NCBI GenBank assembly: GCA_028275265.1
Contig: JAPWUZ010000025.1
Coordinates: forward strand, 1 to 16,496
DNA from: Armatimonadota bacterium
GTDB taxonomy: Bacteria > Armatimonadota > HRBIN16
Reading direction: 5' to 3'
DNA: 16,496 nucleotides
The notes beneath the pieces were generated by a model. That model worked only from the letters and a program-made list of their open reading frames with translations. It was not told the origin of the DNA and ran no database searches. Positions 10,201 to 15,332 of this stretch are shown piece after piece (the first letter of the stretch is position 1; each line of letters opens with the position of its first letter). The translations under genes were made by a program, and so were the position numbers.

Positions 10201-10294
10201 GGTTCCGGCTGGTGCCTACATGGTAAGGATAACCGCCACCACCGAGGACGGTCAGACCGCCAGCGTGGTTCAGCCGGTTGTCCTGACGCGGTAA
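4238..10294 (+). CDS. Giant (2018 aa) secreted repeat protein with DGDAP beta-sandwich repeats and FlgD-like Ig C-terminus (paralog 3 of 3)
   Basis: A signal peptide is clear (WKWLTLAFASLWVLTW, cleavage near TLA|AP at residue ~34). The start may be 4238 or ATG 4262, eight codons later; GGGGAGG at 4217-4223 is 14 nt from the first and GGGAG at 4246-4250 is 11 nt from the second, so neither spacing is ideal. The N-terminus (~40-550) is beta-rich, with two larger degenerate repeat-like units. Residues ~554-1494 are eight tandem beta-sandwich repeats of roughly 106-150 aa, with recurring signatures: N-x-K-P-V-L-S, VTP-x-x-G, Y-x-D-x-DGDAP, Y-x-x-G-V-x-[YF], and F-x-x-x-D. Residues 1495-1591 are a bacterial Ig-like domain (YASWAGNNEYDG). 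Module A (ISMISIPLIP) and module B (GWNMIGS near 1681, GYWIRAL) follow, then a beta-sandwich and the FlgD-like Ig domain (~1921-2018) ending LTR. The architecture suggests a long extended surface fibre, adhesin or sheath protein. Asp-rich loops could bind calcium. Function and ligand are unknown. Confidence 0.94.
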   Translation: MVKGEKKTMRNGWKWLTLAFASLWVLTWATSTLAAPSVGNTSVRPHRVLQQGATADGSVSTWFVFQAVVTPGADNEVILDVFVTFNGLPGLRLTPVGGGVYRAAIKGSDIGVGTHSLGVLVNWRTDQPQNPVTAAFSPDTLIVVPQITDVLSRAQLWRVKTLFDDEALAASDPLQRDPLRPDPLDLLAPDDGSSSTRYRYRVLYRHPFGIPPQPIYSSFTMNASDGSYVHGFVSDTFMPPPPFTAPPHSEPVWGTGKVETNDFGGVYIYIDGEPHWMVPVYKLDSGGNPVPLGSLTPDDFRNGVVYEYVWEPTHYASQSGDSRYGLPYKYGRPTDNAFVVGPHGAHGYDFRAGVDHFPTEDSVPAVFQPGNPLQDPAYPLFAGEHPRITPVLSGFRSMFEPNFLHLGTVRKATDDTTVFWNPDQQLPNGPFHPQPGPTAPGTQSFPVAMGTEDTVFEFRIRYQGDRDPAYIKVFISNDYTGQSYPLQLTMQPLDPSQTNPGIYVARTRLPRGPHTYYFEANDGTRTVRFPVRSLDDPVLPAGGIHTKGRNFFMGPFVNSKPVLSEYSVTPATGKQGTNFVFRVKYTDPNNQRPVRARLHLQLRDDPAPRGTWVTVNMVRESPDSVQYSDGVVYKFDTSSDPSIVLQPGTRHYYFEFTDNWGDPYDPNTLLEGETALLPANATTDPNDDANKVVVENTIAGPIVVDNKQPYLVKPATEVGTDVNWTPGATDVGGDYLASDTFQNTATSFTFRTKYVDKNNDAPTFIKVQYRNTADPGSVFERDLSVAPGSGTLYSDGVVYQVTGIKLPVGQTEFRFTTSDGTVVTTTDWQTGPNVVANTAPVLQEPSGGTLSPTSGDQGTLYTFRVVYKDAEGQAPVAANGGFIRVWIDGTEYDMAPNGTPDYVNGTVFEYATTLGAEPAVHQYHFVASDGGNTVRLPTTGEFSGPNVNDFNKLSNPRVTITPAGNSEPRGRSDAAYAFQITFTNPNGTSPVGNIEVLVDGTPYVLNETIPTSPTPGDFRNGVTYSLTLNAPAAPMTPGQHQFQFRFQNGAFSTQPQSVAVNHKPVLSDNKVTTDGSTATTQVSKVARPIFLVTYRDADNDAPKFVKLFIDSDATGVNMTSTGGTDYRAGVVFRYQSPAPLAIGNHTYRIAAQDADPFAEDAAEVNGAFEVLNLKPVLSNGTVTPTTGSHNAAFTYSVKYTDGDGDAPAFVRVRILKPDSTEQVLNLTGSGDYTQGVTFSGTIPANSRLLTGDYQFRFEANDGTVDADPLLGDGPTVTNAKPVLSSGSVVPVRESGRAAFRYSVTYTDTDGDAPEFVRVVVIQPDNTERTLDMTGSGTDYTTGVIFTADVPANSNLAPGSYGFRFIARDDYGADADPLTGTGPQINNPPQLLNPRVTPASGKLSTEFVYEVTYKDADGDAPKAFSGTPGGEVQVNIDGTWYAMTKVGAGTNYVEGVTYQLKRRLSEGTHTFQFRTQDQYDAAETAVLSGPTVNKATITFTAPSGTAALGQTVTLNGQLTLSGSATVNASVQVVISPPVGAGEVKNVNTASDGSFSVQFTPSTTGTWSAYASWAGNNEYDGVNSTPVTIQVQGATFTIQPGISMISIPLIPPSSDPDFLFGFDTSAINLIRWQPLQNRYVSGGSVVAQAGAGYWVRAISAVNVSPVGTLADQTQPFSIQLAQGWNMIGSVYLQPTLLGAAQVRVAGQVMTLAEAARKGLVRDYAWRYDPVARAYKMVSAGENLQPFVGYWIRALVDAELILNPPGSRSAGGTQIGRSAKMSDGDWVVQLVARAGEATDSDNYIGVSSDSLQVEKPAPLENYVHVQLLSPETNAPLAVDVRRSASAKQVYTFEVLTDMPNTPVTLSWPNLAKISRNVEMVLVDVDANVRRVMTTLPSYTYNSGVNGGTRRFQIIVQPRVRTAAMISNVRVAQTRAAGGTRVQISYALNTDASVAVQITDATGKPVRALQAGQSGRGVNNITWDGRNSAGVAVPAGAYMVRITATTEDGQTASVVQPVVLTR
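5898..8719 (+). repeat. Eight tandem ~110-aa beta-sandwich repeat units within paralog 3
   Basis: Approximate unit starts are 5898, 6357, 6750, 7084, 7421, 7754, 8072 and 8396. The first two units carry insertions; the last three are close to 318-324 bp each. DNA identity survives in short blocks: GATGGCGATGC occurs at 7844, 8162 and 8483 (318 and 321 bp apart), and AAGCCGGTGCTG occurs at 5915, 7757 and 8075, with the shorter AAGCCGGTGCT at 7424. Conserved protein positions include the DGDAP/DNDAP/NNDAP motif near the middle and an N-[ATLHP]-[KP]-P-[VQ]-L linker between units. The last full copies being most alike at DNA level suggests more recent duplication at the 3' end of the array. Confidence 0.85.
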
Positions 10295-10303
10295 GTTCGG
10301 ACA

Positions 10304-10327
10304 GGGGCTTCCTGCAGGGGAAGCCCC
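10304..10327 (+). terminator. GC-rich hairpin after the surface-protein array (possible terminator or attenuator)
   Basis: GGGGCTTCC (10304-10312) pairs perfectly with GGAAGCCCC (10319-10327) around a 6-nt loop. It begins 10 nt after the stop codon of the giant repeat gene and ends 43 nt before the next start. The tail is TTCCCC followed by AAATATT, so it lacks a proper U-run. It could be a weak intrinsic terminator, a partial read-through element lowering expression of the next two genes, or a 3'-end stabiliser. Confidence 0.55.
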
Positions 10328-10370
10328 TTCCCCAAATATTCCGAGAGCACGATGAGGAGGTTCAGAAGCA

Positions 10371-11144
10371 ATGAATCCTTTCCGACGGGCATCCGTGCGG
10401 ATGTGGACGGCTCGAGCAGTCGTATGCGCGATGCTATCGCCGATTCTGTTCAGCCCTGCAGTGGCAGTGGCTGCACAGGGTAAACCGCTACCACCCACGG
10501 TGGTTGTACTACCTTTCGCGCCATCTATGGAAATGAGTGGAACCGTACCTGCGACGCTCGGCGCCAGCCTGACCCGCGCGGTGGCGTCGAGCCTGAGGGG
10601 CACGGGCAAGTTCGATGTGGTACAGTTCACTGCTGCCAATCCGTCCATTGCCCGCGCGGTGGAAGAGGGGCGACTGCGCGCAGCGCAGGTCACGCCGCCT
10701 TTTGAGGACCCGGAAGTAGCGGTGCAGGTGGCGCGCGAAATCGGCACGCAGTACGCGCTCGCTGGTGTCATAGAGGATTACACCTACGACGCGGGGGGGC
10801 ACAAGGCTTCGCTGACGGTGTCGGTGCAATGGCTGGACGCTAGAAGCGGGCGGGCTCTGAAAACGGTAGCCATCTCCGCAGAGGCGACGGGAACCGCTAC
10901 CAGCACGCAAGATGAAGTGAACGCGAAAGTGGTCACTGAGGCTGTCAATCGCGTGCTTCAGGAACTCGCCATTGGCGAGGTCAGCGTGGTGCAGCCCTCT
11001 CAGGTTCCGGTGAAGAAGCCGAGTGTGAAGCGTAGTCCCAGCGTTGGCTGGGTAGTGCTGGGGCTTGGCTTGATTGCAGCCCTTGCATCCGGTTCACGTG
11101 GTGGCGCTGGCGGCGTGGATATGCCTCCTCCACCTCCGCAGTAG
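10371..11144 (+). CDS. Secreted CsgG-like/TolB-like alpha-beta protein with C-terminal hydrophobic segment
   Basis: This 257-aa protein starts at ATG 10371, with GGAGG at 10356-10360. It has a basic N-terminus and a hydrophobic core with cleavage near AVA|AQ (residue ~35). The mature part opens with TVVVLPF (43-49), the strand typical of CsgG/TolB-like/DUF-type envelope proteins. A helix follows (GASLTRAVASSL), then FDVV, a helix ending AREIGTQYALAG (121-132), and alternating strands with SVQWLDARSGR (151-161). This order matches the CsgG-like fold, in which proteins assemble at the outer membrane or in the periplasm. There is no lipobox cysteine, unlike curli CsgG. A hydrophobic stretch at ~225-240 (VGWVVLGLGLIAALAS) precedes a Gly-rich, Pro-rich tail (MPPPPPQ), so the C-terminus may be membrane-associated. 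The outer-membrane barrel gene begins 15 bp downstream, so the two are probably translated from one transcript. The fold call is moderate; the function is inferred. Confidence 0.85.
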   Translation: MNPFRRASVRMWTARAVVCAMLSPILFSPAVAVAAQGKPLPPTVVVLPFAPSMEMSGTVPATLGASLTRAVASSLRGTGKFDVVQFTAANPSIARAVEEGRLRAAQVTPPFEDPEVAVQVAREIGTQYALAGVIEDYTYDAGGHKASLTVSVQWLDARSGRALKTVAISAEATGTATSTQDEVNAKVVTEAVNRVLQELAIGEVSVVQPSQVPVKKPSVKRSPSVGWVVLGLGLIAALASGSRGGAGGVDMPPPPPQ

Positions 11145-11159
11145 TGGAGGCGATGGTGC

Positions 11160-13103
11160 GTGAATCTGCGCACGGATGTCCTCGCACTGCTTCTGATTGT
11201 TTGGAGCGGCGTTGCGTGTGGCGCGGCGCCGCTTTATAGCATTAAACTGTCCGCATCTCCCTCTATCCTGCTGTCGGACGGCAAATCTGTCGCGCTGGTG
11301 AGCGCAGAAGTACGCGACGAGAAGGGTAATCTGGTTCCCGATGGCACGCAAGTACAGTTCAGTGCGTCGCTGGGGGTATTGCGTGACACGCTCGTTTCCA
11401 CCAGCGCAGGCATCGCCCGAACGCAGATTACCAGCTCAAGCTTGCCGGGCGTTGCTACCATCACGGCGACGCTGCCCGGTGCATCCGCCTTTGAGGAAAT
11501 CCGCATCACTTTTACCGATGACCCCGAAATGCTGAGGCAACGAGCCAATACCTATCTGTTCAGCTCTCCACAGTATCTGGCATACAGCGCAGATTGGCAG
11601 TGCATCGAGGCGGTTTCTTCGGAACAGAAAGCAGAAATCGTTGTGGGTGCTCTGCGTCTGCAAGCGCGCAGCTATCAGTACAGACTGGATGAGGACCTGG
11701 TGATTGCAGAGGCGGCTGTACTGTCGCGGGGGAAGAGAAGCCTGTCGGCAGAGAGATTGCGCTATTATCCCCGCCGCGATGAAGGGCAGGCGGTCATCGT
11801 GACGGAGGACGGACAGATACGGGAGGTCGCCTTTAAGGGGTCTTTCTGGGAACAAGAGCCGGTTGCCGTTAGCAGACCCGATGCCTACGCCTATACGGAC
11901 CTCTCCGCCAGTGAGCTGCTGTTTGTCGCGGATAGTGCGGTTCTGCTGCCGGGGGAGCGTATTCAGTTTCGCCGTGCGAAGATGTATGTTGCCGGACAAA
12001 AACTGCTGACCCTGCCGATGTATGACCTCAATTTCCGAACGGGGGAGGCGTTGGGACAGCAGATTATCGGTGTCAACTCGGGGGGGTTGACTATTGACCT
12101 GCCTTTCTATTACGTCGTGTCGCCACAGGCGGTGGGTGCTTTGCGCTTGCGACATGCTCAACGGGTGGGACGTGCGGTGTATGCGATACGTCCGGGCTGG
12201 TCGCTGGACTTAGAGCATACCTACAGCCGCCCAGGTACCATGGAAGGGGCATTTGCGCTGACCGGTCTGGCACGGGGAGATTGGGGGCTTCGCTGGAACC
12301 ATGCACACTGGTTCAGCCAGAACGCCAGCACGCATCTGTACGTGGATGTGCCGGCGCATCGCAATCTGTATGTAAACAGCGGGTTGTCGTATGGGTTTGG
12401 ACAGGGACGCATTGGGCTGAACCTGTCTGGGGGGCAGAGCCTGTCGGGTACCCGCTACCGTGACCTGCGCAGTGACCTCTATGTGGAAAGCAATCCGATG
12501 AAGCTGGGCAGCTTGTTGAAGATGAGCGTTGCCACCACCTTCAGCAGCCGGGTCACCGAGTTCTCGGAGCAGCGGGTGCGCTCGGACGGTGCGGGAGTGC
12601 GCTCCCGACTGTACACCGTTCCTTTGAGGCTGGCGGGTTTTACGGTTAACTCTTCTCTCACGGCAAGCTACCTGTGGGGCAGTAGCCAGACCACCGGCTC
12701 CAGCCTGATGGCAACGGTTTCCGCCAGCAGAGCAGTGTGGGATGGCGCGTTGCTGAGCCTGACGTATGACTACACGCATGACAGGCTGGTGCAGGTCACG
12801 GGCTATGGCAGACAGCGGCTCACCGGGATATTTGCATGGTCTGCGGGACAACGGTTGAACGCCTCGTTGGTGGGCACACGCATTCTGGACGGTGACTCGT
12901 TGACCCTCTTCGCCGATGCATCCTACCGTTTGAGTTCGTTGTGGCGGCTGGGTGCAAACTTCAGCTTCAATCGCTTTCAGGGCACGCGCTATAATGACCT
13001 GGAGCTCTCTATCGGATACCGGGTAGGCATCCGTGAACTACTGCTCACCTGGTCCAGCCTGACCCACCGATGGCAGATAGACCTGATTGCTGCGGGGTTT
13101 TAG
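11160..13103 (+). CDS. Outer-membrane beta-barrel protein with N-terminal invasin-type Ig domain and OstA/LptD-like segment
   Basis: The protein is 647 aa. The start is GTG 11160, set by GGAGG at 11146-11150, which overlaps the end of the preceding gene. Residues 1-~23 form a signal peptide (LALLLIVWSGVACGA). Residues ~26-120 resemble a Big_1 invasin/intimin Ig domain (SIKLSASPSILLSDG, VRDEKGNLVPDGTQVQF, GVATITATLPG). Residues ~155-295 resemble OstA/LptD: LQARSYQYRLDEDLVIAEA and SLSAERLRYYPRR are the OstA pattern, and FRRAKMYVAGQKLLTLPMY matches the stretch leading into LptD barrels. From ~300 to 647, alternating aromatic and polar strands form a probable barrel, ending in a terminal phenylalanine (LIAAGF), the usual Bam-recognition feature. 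LptD inserts lipopolysaccharide into the outer membrane; this smaller protein lacks the LptD cysteine pairs (C20 and C148 only) and could instead serve export or anchoring. Its last codon directly abuts the stop codon of the convergent propeller gene. Confidence 0.88.
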   Translation: MNLRTDVLALLLIVWSGVACGAAPLYSIKLSASPSILLSDGKSVALVSAEVRDEKGNLVPDGTQVQFSASLGVLRDTLVSTSAGIARTQITSSSLPGVATITATLPGASAFEEIRITFTDDPEMLRQRANTYLFSSPQYLAYSADWQCIEAVSSEQKAEIVVGALRLQARSYQYRLDEDLVIAEAAVLSRGKRSLSAERLRYYPRRDEGQAVIVTEDGQIREVAFKGSFWEQEPVAVSRPDAYAYTDLSASELLFVADSAVLLPGERIQFRRAKMYVAGQKLLTLPMYDLNFRTGEALGQQIIGVNSGGLTIDLPFYYVVSPQAVGALRLRHAQRVGRAVYAIRPGWSLDLEHTYSRPGTMEGAFALTGLARGDWGLRWNHAHWFSQNASTHLYVDVPAHRNLYVNSGLSYGFGQGRIGLNLSGGQSLSGTRYRDLRSDLYVESNPMKLGSLLKMSVATTFSSRVTEFSEQRVRSDGAGVRSRLYTVPLRLAGFTVNSSLTASYLWGSSQTTGSSLMATVSASRAVWDGALLSLTYDYTHDRLVQVTGYGRQRLTGIFAWSAGQRLNASLVGTRILDGDSLTLFADASYRLSSLWRLGANFSFNRFQGTRYNDLELSIGYRVGIRELLLTWSSLTHRWQIDLIAAGF

Positions 13104-15191
13104 CTATTGCCACGTGCCGATAAAGAACCCTCTACCCATCGTGCCAAAGACCAGCTGTGTGGGGTCGTGAGGATTGAATGCGATGACGTCGCCTCGCAGG
13201 CAAGCCAGTCCCTCGTTCTGCTGGCTCCAGGTGTTTCCTCCATCCGATGACACCCACACGCCCGTAGCAAAGCAGACATCATGATACGGGTGGTCACTGG
13301 TGGAAACCGCCAGCCGTTTCGGAATGGTGGGACAGACAGCGACTCGCGAGATAAAGCGGTCGTCGCGCAGGCGTGACCATTTGCCCGACTCATATCGCCA
13401 CAAGCCGCCATAATCGGCACTGCGCCACGCCGTGACATAGATGCGTTCGGGAAACAGAGGGTCTACAGCCACCCACGTACACGGTTTCGGAGAGCCTTCC
13501 ACGGGCTTGAGTTCTCTGCCGTTGGAGGTAAACCAGACGCCCGACTCGCCGCAGACGTAAAAGGCGCGTGCGCCGGGTGATACTGGCGCAATCCAGCCGA
13601 AGCCGGGTCCATCATGAATCACCTCCCAGTGGTCACCGCCATCGTTGCTGAAGTACAGTTTACCGCCCACTGCTGCCCATACTTCACGAGCAGAAGCGGC
13701 ATGTATTCCCAAAGGCTGTGCCCGGTCGTATCGTTCTGGTAGCCCGCGTGACGCGCCAGCTAGTATCGCCCAGCTTCTGCCTCCATCCGTCGTTCGGGCG
13801 ATGCCCTCAAAGTTTCCAAACTGTCCCAGTGTTACAAACATCACATCACCTGTATTGTCGGCAAACGCCACGTCGTTGCCGCCGCCCCAGTTGGGCATTC
13901 CATTACCACCCCATGTCCAGCTACGCAGACCGTCGTGACTTTGCCAGAAGTTGCCGTGGTCCATCGCCAGCAACACGGCGTGACGGGGGTTATGCGGATT
14001 GAAACGAAAGTTGACACAGCACAAGCCCGAGAAGCCTCTGCCCCGCCAGCTGTTCGCGGCGACGCGCTTTGCGGTCACATCTATCCACTTTTTGCCGGCG
14101 TCATGGGTGCGCAAGACGTATTCACTGCCAGCCACAAAGGCGATGTCCGCACTGTGCGGTGCGAACTCGATCACCGTTGCTCCCAGGCCCGCAGGGTAAG
14201 CGCAGTCTACGTCCTGCCGTCGCAAAATCGCATGCCAGCTGGCTCCGCCATCGGTACTGCGGTACAGGTTGCCTCCATCCCACGCGGTGTCGGCGGTAAG
14301 CAAGATGTCGGGCTGCGTGGGGGCAACCGCTATCGCTTCATAGCGTGCAGTCAGATTGGGGTCGGTGGTGCTTTTCGTGCTTAAACCAACGGACGACGGT
14401 TTCCAGTGGCGTCCACCGTCCTCGCTGCGGTATATTCCTCCGGGCAATACGGGTTGCCCCGGCTGGGCTTGATAGTTGCTCAGGGCGACCCAGAGCCTCT
14501 GCGGGTCACGCGGATGTACAGCGATGTCCATCACGTGCAGATGGGGCAGACCGTTGTTGCGCGATTGCCACGTTCTGCCACCGTCTGTACTCACAAGGAC
14601 GCCTGCACCCGGCACCGCCGCATAGAAGGTTGTGAATTGACAGTCTGCCGAGACTACGGCTACGATGTTGCCGCCGGGCGATTGCGGATTGTCAGGATGA
14701 CGAGCAGCCACTGTGCCAATACGCCGCCAGCTATTGCCCCCATCCTTGCTTTCCCACACTGCTCCCCACTGGGGCTCACCTGGCGAGTGCCACTGCCGGT
14801 GGGAGCCGCCAAAAGCGAGCAGGTGGTCAGGATGACGTGGGTTTATCAGCACCTTTTGAATCGGAGCGGAGTAGTGCCAGTCGCTTGTTGGGGGAAATCC
14901 GGTGCGCATCAAACGCCAGTGCCGTCCACCATCGGTGCTCAGGCAGGGACCGCTCATTGTGCCAACCCACACCGTGCGCGGATGGATGGGGTGGAAGGTG
15001 AAATCTGCAATCTCCCAGCTGGGCAAGCCGAACGTAGATTGCCAGCTGTCACCGCCGTCCGTGCTCAGTCCGATGCCAAGCATATCGCCACCCAGCAAAA
15101 CGTGTCTGGGGTTGTGGGGGCTCACGGCGACGGAGGTAAGCCACCCTCCGCATCCGGGTTCGTATAAAGGCGTCCAGCGTATGACCGCCAT
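13104..15191 (-). CDS. Cytoplasm-predicted Asp-box (BNR) beta-propeller protein, GH74/VPS10-like
   Basis: The 695-aa protein starts at the ATG whose complement is 15189-15191, with GGAGG (complement of 15198-15202) 6 nt upstream. The frame closes with a TGA 13 codons upstream and no alternative start is present, so it has no signal peptide. Asp boxes of the type S-x-D-G-G-x-x-W begin at residues 43, 85, 148, 201, 256, 312, 362 (degenerate), 418, 467, 515 and 648, the hallmark of sialidase, VPS10, Ycf48 and GH74 propellers. The opening GCGGWLTSVAVSP and a following GGDMLG (D36) recall the N-terminal region of GH74 xyloglucanases, where an aspartate in RTDVGG is catalytic. A second AMDHGNF (D411) lies where GH74 has its other catalytic aspartate, giving 375-residue spacing against about 410-430 in characterised enzymes. 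GH74 activity is therefore plausible but unproven; a non-enzymatic propeller is the main alternative. Apparently monocistronic. Confidence 0.9.
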   Translation of the reverse strand: MAVIRWTPLYEPGCGGWLTSVAVSPHNPRHVLLGGDMLGIGLSTDGGDSWQSTFGLPSWEIADFTFHPIHPRTVWVGTMSGPCLSTDGGRHWRLMRTGFPPTSDWHYSAPIQKVLINPRHPDHLLAFGGSHRQWHSPGEPQWGAVWESKDGGNSWRRIGTVAARHPDNPQSPGGNIVAVVSADCQFTTFYAAVPGAGVLVSTDGGRTWQSRNNGLPHLHVMDIAVHPRDPQRLWVALSNYQAQPGQPVLPGGIYRSEDGGRHWKPSSVGLSTKSTTDPNLTARYEAIAVAPTQPDILLTADTAWDGGNLYRSTDGGASWHAILRRQDVDCAYPAGLGATVIEFAPHSADIAFVAGSEYVLRTHDAGKKWIDVTAKRVAANSWRGRGFSGLCCVNFRFNPHNPRHAVLLAMDHGNFWQSHDGLRSWTWGGNGMPNWGGGNDVAFADNTGDVMFVTLGQFGNFEGIARTTDGGRSWAILAGASRGLPERYDRAQPLGIHAASAREVWAAVGGKLYFSNDGGDHWEVIHDGPGFGWIAPVSPGARAFYVCGESGVWFTSNGRELKPVEGSPKPCTWVAVDPLFPERIYVTAWRSADYGGLWRYESGKWSRLRDDRFISRVAVCPTIPKRLAVSTSDHPYHDVCFATGVWVSSDGGNTWSQQNEGLACLRGDVIAFNPHDPTQLVFGTMGRGFFIGTWQ

Positions 15192-15332
15192 CGATGACCT
15201 CCGGGTTCGTATCCTGCTATTTTGAAACGTTCATCGTCCGCCGATGCAACTCCTGCGACGAAACGTCTGTCATGGTAAATGAGGAAACAAGCTCGCATCT
15301 GCCTAAAAACATAGCAAAGGGGTCTTCATCCG
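15192..15332. promoter_or_regulatory. Divergent intergenic region between propeller and rhomboid genes
   Basis: This 141-bp region is AT-richer than its surroundings and must hold promoters for both genes, unless the rhomboid is expressed from elsewhere. On the plus strand TTGAAA (15222-15227) is a candidate -35, but the 17-nt-spaced TGCAAC is a poor -10. Also visible are a direct repeat GAAACGT (15224-15230 and 15260-15266), a small palindrome GACG-AAA-CGTC (15257-15267), and CATCG/CGATG arms at 15232-15236 and 15242-15246. None matches a named operator that I recognise. Confidence 0.35.
15198..15202 (-). promoter_or_regulatory. Shine-Dalgarno site of the Asp-box propeller gene
   Basis: On the minus strand the sequence reads GGAGG-TCATCG-ATG, an ideal 6-nt spacing. 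This fixes the start codon and so supports the absence of a signal peptide. Confidence 0.75.

Noticed and set aside
11160..11240. Possible lipoprotein signal at C20 of the barrel protein
   Set aside because: The residues before the cysteine (SGVAC) lack the leucine or similar residue usual at -3, and barrel proteins are typically processed by signal peptidase I.
14406..15167. Plus-strand open frame of 253 codons opposite the propeller gene
   Set aside because: The minus strand encodes a continuous Asp-box protein here, with regular repeats and a good ribosome-binding site; the plus frame shows no domain pattern.
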